Positions 60,215 through 64,000 of a stretch of 64,000 bases of DNA are shown here, one piece after another; within the stretch, counting starts at the first letter, position 1, and the number at the start of each line of letters is the position of its first letter. The stretch covers positions 3,410,001-3,474,000 of the forward strand of contig OZ038527.1 of assembly GCA_964036665.1 (NCBI GenBank), read 5' to 3'. This DNA comes from Gordius sp. MW1 (taxonomy: Eukaryota > Nematomorpha > Gordioida > Gordea > Gordiidae). A model generated the notes under the pieces. The model was not told where the DNA came from. It saw only the letters and a list, made by a program, of their open reading frames with translations, and ran no database searches. The translations under genes and the position numbers were made by a program.

Positions 60215-60342
60215 CATGGGCGTAGCCAGGTTTTGAATTAGGGGGGGGCATAACGTTTAAAAGTTCAATTAGAGGGGGGCAAAACATAAATTTTTTTAAT
60301 TTTTCAAAGTTTTTGCATTGCCCCCCCCCGGCTACGCCCATG
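60215..60342. mobile_element. short hAT-type non-autonomous element (CATGGGCG family)
   Basis: Ends CATGGGCGTAGCCAGG and CCGGCTACGCCCATG; flanks gttaggta and gttagata match at 7 of 8. It lies only 12 bases past the previous element's right target site. Confidence 0.87.
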
Positions 60343-60896
60343 GTTAGATATATTTATACATTTTATAACATTATTAACAAAGTGACTCCTTTCTTATTGA
60401 TGTGTTGAATTGAAAACATCAATGAAATTAATATACAGAATTTTTTATAAGATTCTAAAATTGAATAAAATTTATGGTTAAATTTTCGTTAAGCTAATTT
60501 CAAAACCGTGTTCAAATCATTGCTTAACATTTAAATTTGGCACAAAAAATCCACTTACAACTTAGTACTTACTATATAATCTTTTGTTATATATTTTTCC
60601 AAATCTTAAATGTCGGATCTATATTTTAGGTTATTTTCGTATCTCGAGAATTCATTATTTGTAGCCAAAGAGCGAGCAAGATTTATTACCTTTAGCGCCA
60701 CCATTGTTTTACAAACTGGCGCCAAAGTTATTTCACACGCCTCCCTCCCCCTACCTTATCTATCAGCAACTACCTTTAGTGCGTCCCATATCACCTTACC
60801 CTAATGGGAAGTTACAAAAGTCCATGTGTATAGTGTGTATACTACATGATCTATTTTATAGAGCGTGAGACTAGTAGTAAAGGTGAGACATGTGTT

Positions 60897-60904
60897 TTCC
60901 CACG
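60897..60904 (-). promoter_or_regulatory. CSL/Su(H)-type motif 1
   Basis: TTCCCACG on the plus strand, i.e. CGTGGGAA on the minus strand; fits the Su(H)/CSL consensus YGTGRGAA. Confidence 0.4.
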
Positions 60905-61226
60905 ATATTAAATTCTCCGAAATTTTACGTCTCACCAATGTTCATCTTTCTTACACACCCAACAAATTTAAGATATGCCCGACGCGCATCTTGGTAGATG
61001 AAATTGCAGTTTTACGGCTAAATTTGTAACGTAAAACTTAGTAGCTTAATCCTACTAGTCTTCTTTAGCCCTGGTTGCAAAAATTATTCCAAAAAGATAT
61101 GTAGTATACTCCTATTTATCGACATAATTTATATGACTTAACCCAAAGACTTTGATATTTTTTCACGTGCAGGTGTAACTTTTTGGTACAAATCCACCTG
61201 TTTGCGACCTTACAACATTTTAATCT

Positions 61227-61234
61227 CGTGGGAA
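61227..61234 (+). promoter_or_regulatory. CSL/Su(H)-type motif 2
   Basis: CGTGGGAA, same consensus, about 1.2 kb before the HLH start codon. Confidence 0.4.
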
Positions 61235-61767
61235 ATCAGGGTTTTTGAGGAAAGGCATTTGTCGCTTCTAATTGTCACGTTAGGTTTGATACCTAGGGTT
61301 TAAATTGTAAGAAACGGAAATGATTGTTTTATTAGTTTTTTATAGGTGCGGAATATCACTGCCTAATTATCGTCTCATATTAGCATTAAACTTGAGAATA
61401 CTCCACAACCCCACCCCTCTTATTCACACACACTTGAATTTATGGTGTTGTAAGTATCTATGAGAAAACAATTAATATTTGTGCTATAAAACAAATGGTC
61501 TTTCTCTCGATCTAATTTCCAGCAGCAGCAGCAGGATCATTTCGTAAAAATTCAATTAACAAGTTAATTGTCACAACAACAGGTAATAACAATAGTATAG
61601 GTTGTGGGGACATTATGACGAAAACATACCTTCTCAGCTCGGTCCTCAATTATTTTATTAGGTATTCCTGCAATAACAATAATATCATAGTATTGAACGT
61701 GAGACCCCCCGAAGGGCAATAATAAGGACGTTGTGAACCAACGAGGTTTGTCCCCGACACTTACGCG

Positions 61768-61775
61768 CGTGGGAA
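61768..61775 (+). promoter_or_regulatory. CSL/Su(H)-type motif 3
   Basis: CGTGGGAA (context GCGCGTGGGAAAG), about 660 bp before the HLH start codon. Confidence 0.45.
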
Positions 61776-62342
61776 AGCCTAATAAAAAACGACATATGTG
61801 CGCACCTATCTATAGGTTTGTGTGTAAGATAAATTGCATTGAGCAGCAGCAGCAGCCGTTGTATGTATAAATGCGATGAGAAAAATTTTCCCACCCCCCA
61901 CCTCATTACCTTATAAGCAGCCTATCCCCCCCCTGTTATTATTTATAGTTCCTTATCATCAATATCTATCTGAGCCATCTGTATCTTAGTATTATAGTGC
62001 ATGGCATTGGCATGGGAGACCCATCATACATAATTACTACTATGGTAAGTTCTACGTCCCCATATTGGCCCCATCATAGCTTATTATAAATCTCTTTATA
62101 GTATAGTACGTGAAAGTGATTTATACGTGTGTGACATTTATTGATTCACCCATACCTTAGTAGTAGTAGTAGTAGTAATACCTGAGAAAAATTTTCTCAC
62201 CTTTAATCTCCTCTGCCGCCCTCGTACCCCCCCTCCCTCCTTTTTAGTCTCAGGTGTAAAAACAAACGATCACCGCCCCCTTCTTAGAGTCTATAATACA
62301 AAACAATAATCTACTATCCCATACCTGCGGCACTCTCCTCAG

Positions 62343-62350
62343 TATATAAG
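62343..62350 (+). promoter_or_regulatory. TATA box of the HLH gene
   Basis: TATATAAG, 81 bases before the ATG; a start site about 30 bases on (near CTCATTCATT, about 62371-62380) would give a short 5' UTR of about 55 nt. Confidence 0.6.
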
Positions 62351-62430
62351 TGCAGCAGTGCTCATTCATTTTACATTACACGTTATTTATCATTTTAATT
62401 TTAACCTTTATACCCTAAAAATCTGAATAT

Positions 62431-63113
62431 ATGGATTCTAGCCATAGAGACGTAGATATGGATGGTGTGTGCTTACCCCGTTTTACTGATTATACCGGTT
62501 TCAAAGATATTAACGAAAGTCTCTACATTAATACATTTTCCTGCGTGGAAAGTAGTCCAAAAACAAATTTTTCCAACAACATATCCGCTATAAATATCCC
62601 AAATCCATTTTCCAAACTGAACAAAAGACCCACTTGTGCCTATCACCCCCACCCAATGTCATATCGATTAAAATCTCTGCACAATTCTACCTCCACCTTT
62701 TACAGCGAAAAAAGGAGGAGGCGCATGAAAAAAATCAGACAAGAACGTGAATTTCTCCGACTTAGAAGCGTTATTCCAACAACCACGCAAATCCCGAAGA
62801 AAAAACTCAACGAGGTAAACAAACATTTTCGATTTTATTTATATATATTTTTACTGAAATAGTTGTCTACAATAGTTTTAATTTCATTAGACACGTTTGA
62901 TAATCATTATTTTCTTCCTTGATTCAGCTTGATATATTACGAGAAGCCGTCAAACACATAACCGATCTCGAAAATCGCCTCTATCAAAAACTTTTCCCGT
63001 CCAAATCATTCGACTCCTCGAAATCTAACGATAACAATCACCGACAACATTTTCAACGATATCTTCAAACCTTGTCACAAAAATGCCTCTCTACGATATG
63101 TCTTACCGCATAA
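62431..63113 (+). CDS. helix-loop-helix transcription regulator, atypical basic region
   Basis: Two exons, 62431-62814 and 62928-63113, joined in phase 0 (donor GAG|GTAAAC, acceptor GATTCAG|CTT) give 189 residues. The HLH spans about residues 95-150: a basic run (KRRRRMKKIRQ), helix 1 with FLRLRSVIP, a short loop (PTTTQIPKKK), and helix 2 LDILREAVKHITDLENRL. Helix 2 crosses the exon junction. The N-terminal 90 residues are Ser/Asn/Pro-rich. HLH proteins dimerise and regulate transcription in the nucleus. The basic region lacks the ERxR arrangement with the E-box-reading Glu, so DNA binding by the usual mode is doubtful; an Id-like or unusual bHLH role is possible. I cannot place it in a named family. 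AATAAA follows at 63164. Confidence 0.8.
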
Positions 63114-63163
63114 CAAAATGTTATTATGATATAAATTTATTATGTAATTTATAACTGCATTGA

Positions 63164-63169
63164 AATAAA
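63164..63169 (+). promoter_or_regulatory. poly(A) signal of the HLH gene
   Basis: AATAAA, 51 bases after the stop codon. Confidence 0.65.
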
Positions 63170-64000
63170 GTTTGCATACATTTGACGAAATGTTTAGAAA
63201 AGAGAAATATTTAACATATTTGTCTGTGAAGTTTCTTAAATAACCCACCTTCAAGCTAACTGATAAAAACGTTGTTTTAAAATTATAACTTTTGTTATAA
63301 ATTTTCCACTAAACTTAAAGTTTCCGTCAGATAAACTATTAAAAATTACTATAGTTAATCAAGGAGTCATCTATTCCTCTATAATCATAAGCTTTATTAA
63401 AACGTTCTAGATGTTAAAAAATGATAAATTTCCCATCCCCAAACCTATTGTATACCTAGATTTTAAATAAAAGGCATTCTGACTTTTGTTAAGCTTAACT
63501 ATTTTTACATTTAATATATAAGTCTTACTAATATTAGTTAGAATTAATTGAGAAACACGTACGCGTTTAAATAAACAGGCAAGTTAAAACGTGCATAACT
63601 AAAACTCTTTAGGCTCATTTATTTTAAAGTAAGAGTAACTATCATATATCATTAAAAATAACAAGAAAACTAAACTGTAAATATAATTTGGCTTCTTTTA
63701 AAAGTTCTTTAACTACAATTATGAAACAATATTATTTGAAGGTTAGTTACAATTAATAATTAACTGGAGTTTCAAACTTTATCCAACTTATTGATCTCCA
63801 TTTTCTTCTAGATTTTTAAAGCCTAAACTTTTTCATACACAACCTTCCTTATAATGGTTTTTTAGAATCTTGAAAAATATTAATTTAATTAAAAGTCCTG
63901 CGCTTTGTTATTAACTAAGTGCCTTATATTAGTATAAATTAAAAAACTCAAAAAACGATTTTTCCGTAAAATAGCAAGCAATTAATAAAAGTGTTGATAA
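63170..64000. other. non-coding AT-rich stretch
   Basis: No gene, element or repeat recognised downstream of the HLH gene. Confidence 0.5.

Larger units (their letters stand above)
60351..62340. other. long non-coding region upstream of the HLH gene
   Basis: No coding exon. It has fewer transposon signs than the rest of the window and contains short CAG/AGC runs (about 61524 and 61844), a TAG-trinucleotide run (about 62158-62178) and three CGTGGGAA motifs, so it is the likeliest cis-regulatory region in the window. Small open frames at 60610 and 61685 (minus) show no protein-like features. Confidence 0.5.

Noticed and set aside
63390-63396. AGCTTTA (Brd-box-like) motif after the HLH gene
   Set aside because: It lies beyond the likely poly(A) site at 63164-63169, and a single 7-mer in AT-rich DNA is expected by chance.

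Overview
This is a 64 kb window from an AT-rich invertebrate (bilaterian animal) nuclear genome. The evidence is spliced genes with very short GT-AG introns (many 43-63 bp), AATAAA poly(A) signals, bilaterian gene families, and a very heavy load of animal-type transposons. I cannot name the species. No prokaryotic, organellar, tRNA, rRNA or CRISPR feature was found.

Host genes that I can support: (1) about 2.2-12.7 kb, + strand, a large PDZ protein of the synaptopodin-2 / Drosophila CG1674 type (14 coding exons reconstructed with consistent phases; the first half of the PDZ domain lies outside the window or is not visible); (2) 26.3-27.8 kb, - strand, a complete eight-exon hnRNP A/B-type protein with two RRMs and a Met/Gly-rich tail; (3) 62.4-63.1 kb, + strand, a two-exon helix-loop-helix protein with a TATA box and three CGTGGGAA (CSL/Su(H)-type) motifs upstream. 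Two further loci look coding but are unidentified: exon-like blocks at 15.46-18.80 kb (+) and two open blocks at 52.7-53.3 kb (-).

Most of the rest is layered mobile DNA. hAT-type elements dominate: a family of short elements ending in CATGGGCGTAGCCAGG is flanked by 8-bp duplications at eight of its copies, and longer hAT-type elements sit at 5.7-6.4, 20.7-21.8, 32.8-34.1, 35.4-36.5, 37.1-42.6 and 59.5-60.2 kb. Degraded hAT transposase pieces lie at 13.2-14.4, 41.4-42.4 and 59.7 kb. Other classes are a Tc1/mariner-like TIR element (8.7-9.6 kb), a piggyBac relic (30.5-32.0 kb), a Ty3/gypsy relic (22.5-24.3 kb), a gypsy element with two LTRs and target duplications (43.3-47.3 kb), a miniature LTR element (27.9-29.1 kb), a Helitron (53.6-55.1 kb), a LINE reverse transcriptase in two opposed pieces (42.6-43.3 and 47.3-47.8 kb), and four copies of a DINE/Helentron-like element with central minisatellites and tRNA-like T-arm motifs.

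The 34-53 kb stretch is a nest. A 5.5 kb hAT element cuts a LINE inside its DIVLC-coding sequence and itself carries two tandem DINE-like elements; a gypsy element cuts another part of LINE sequence; a long fold-back element carries a 1.2 kb hAT element at its centre. Introns of the synaptopodin-like gene also hold several of these elements, while its exons remain open.
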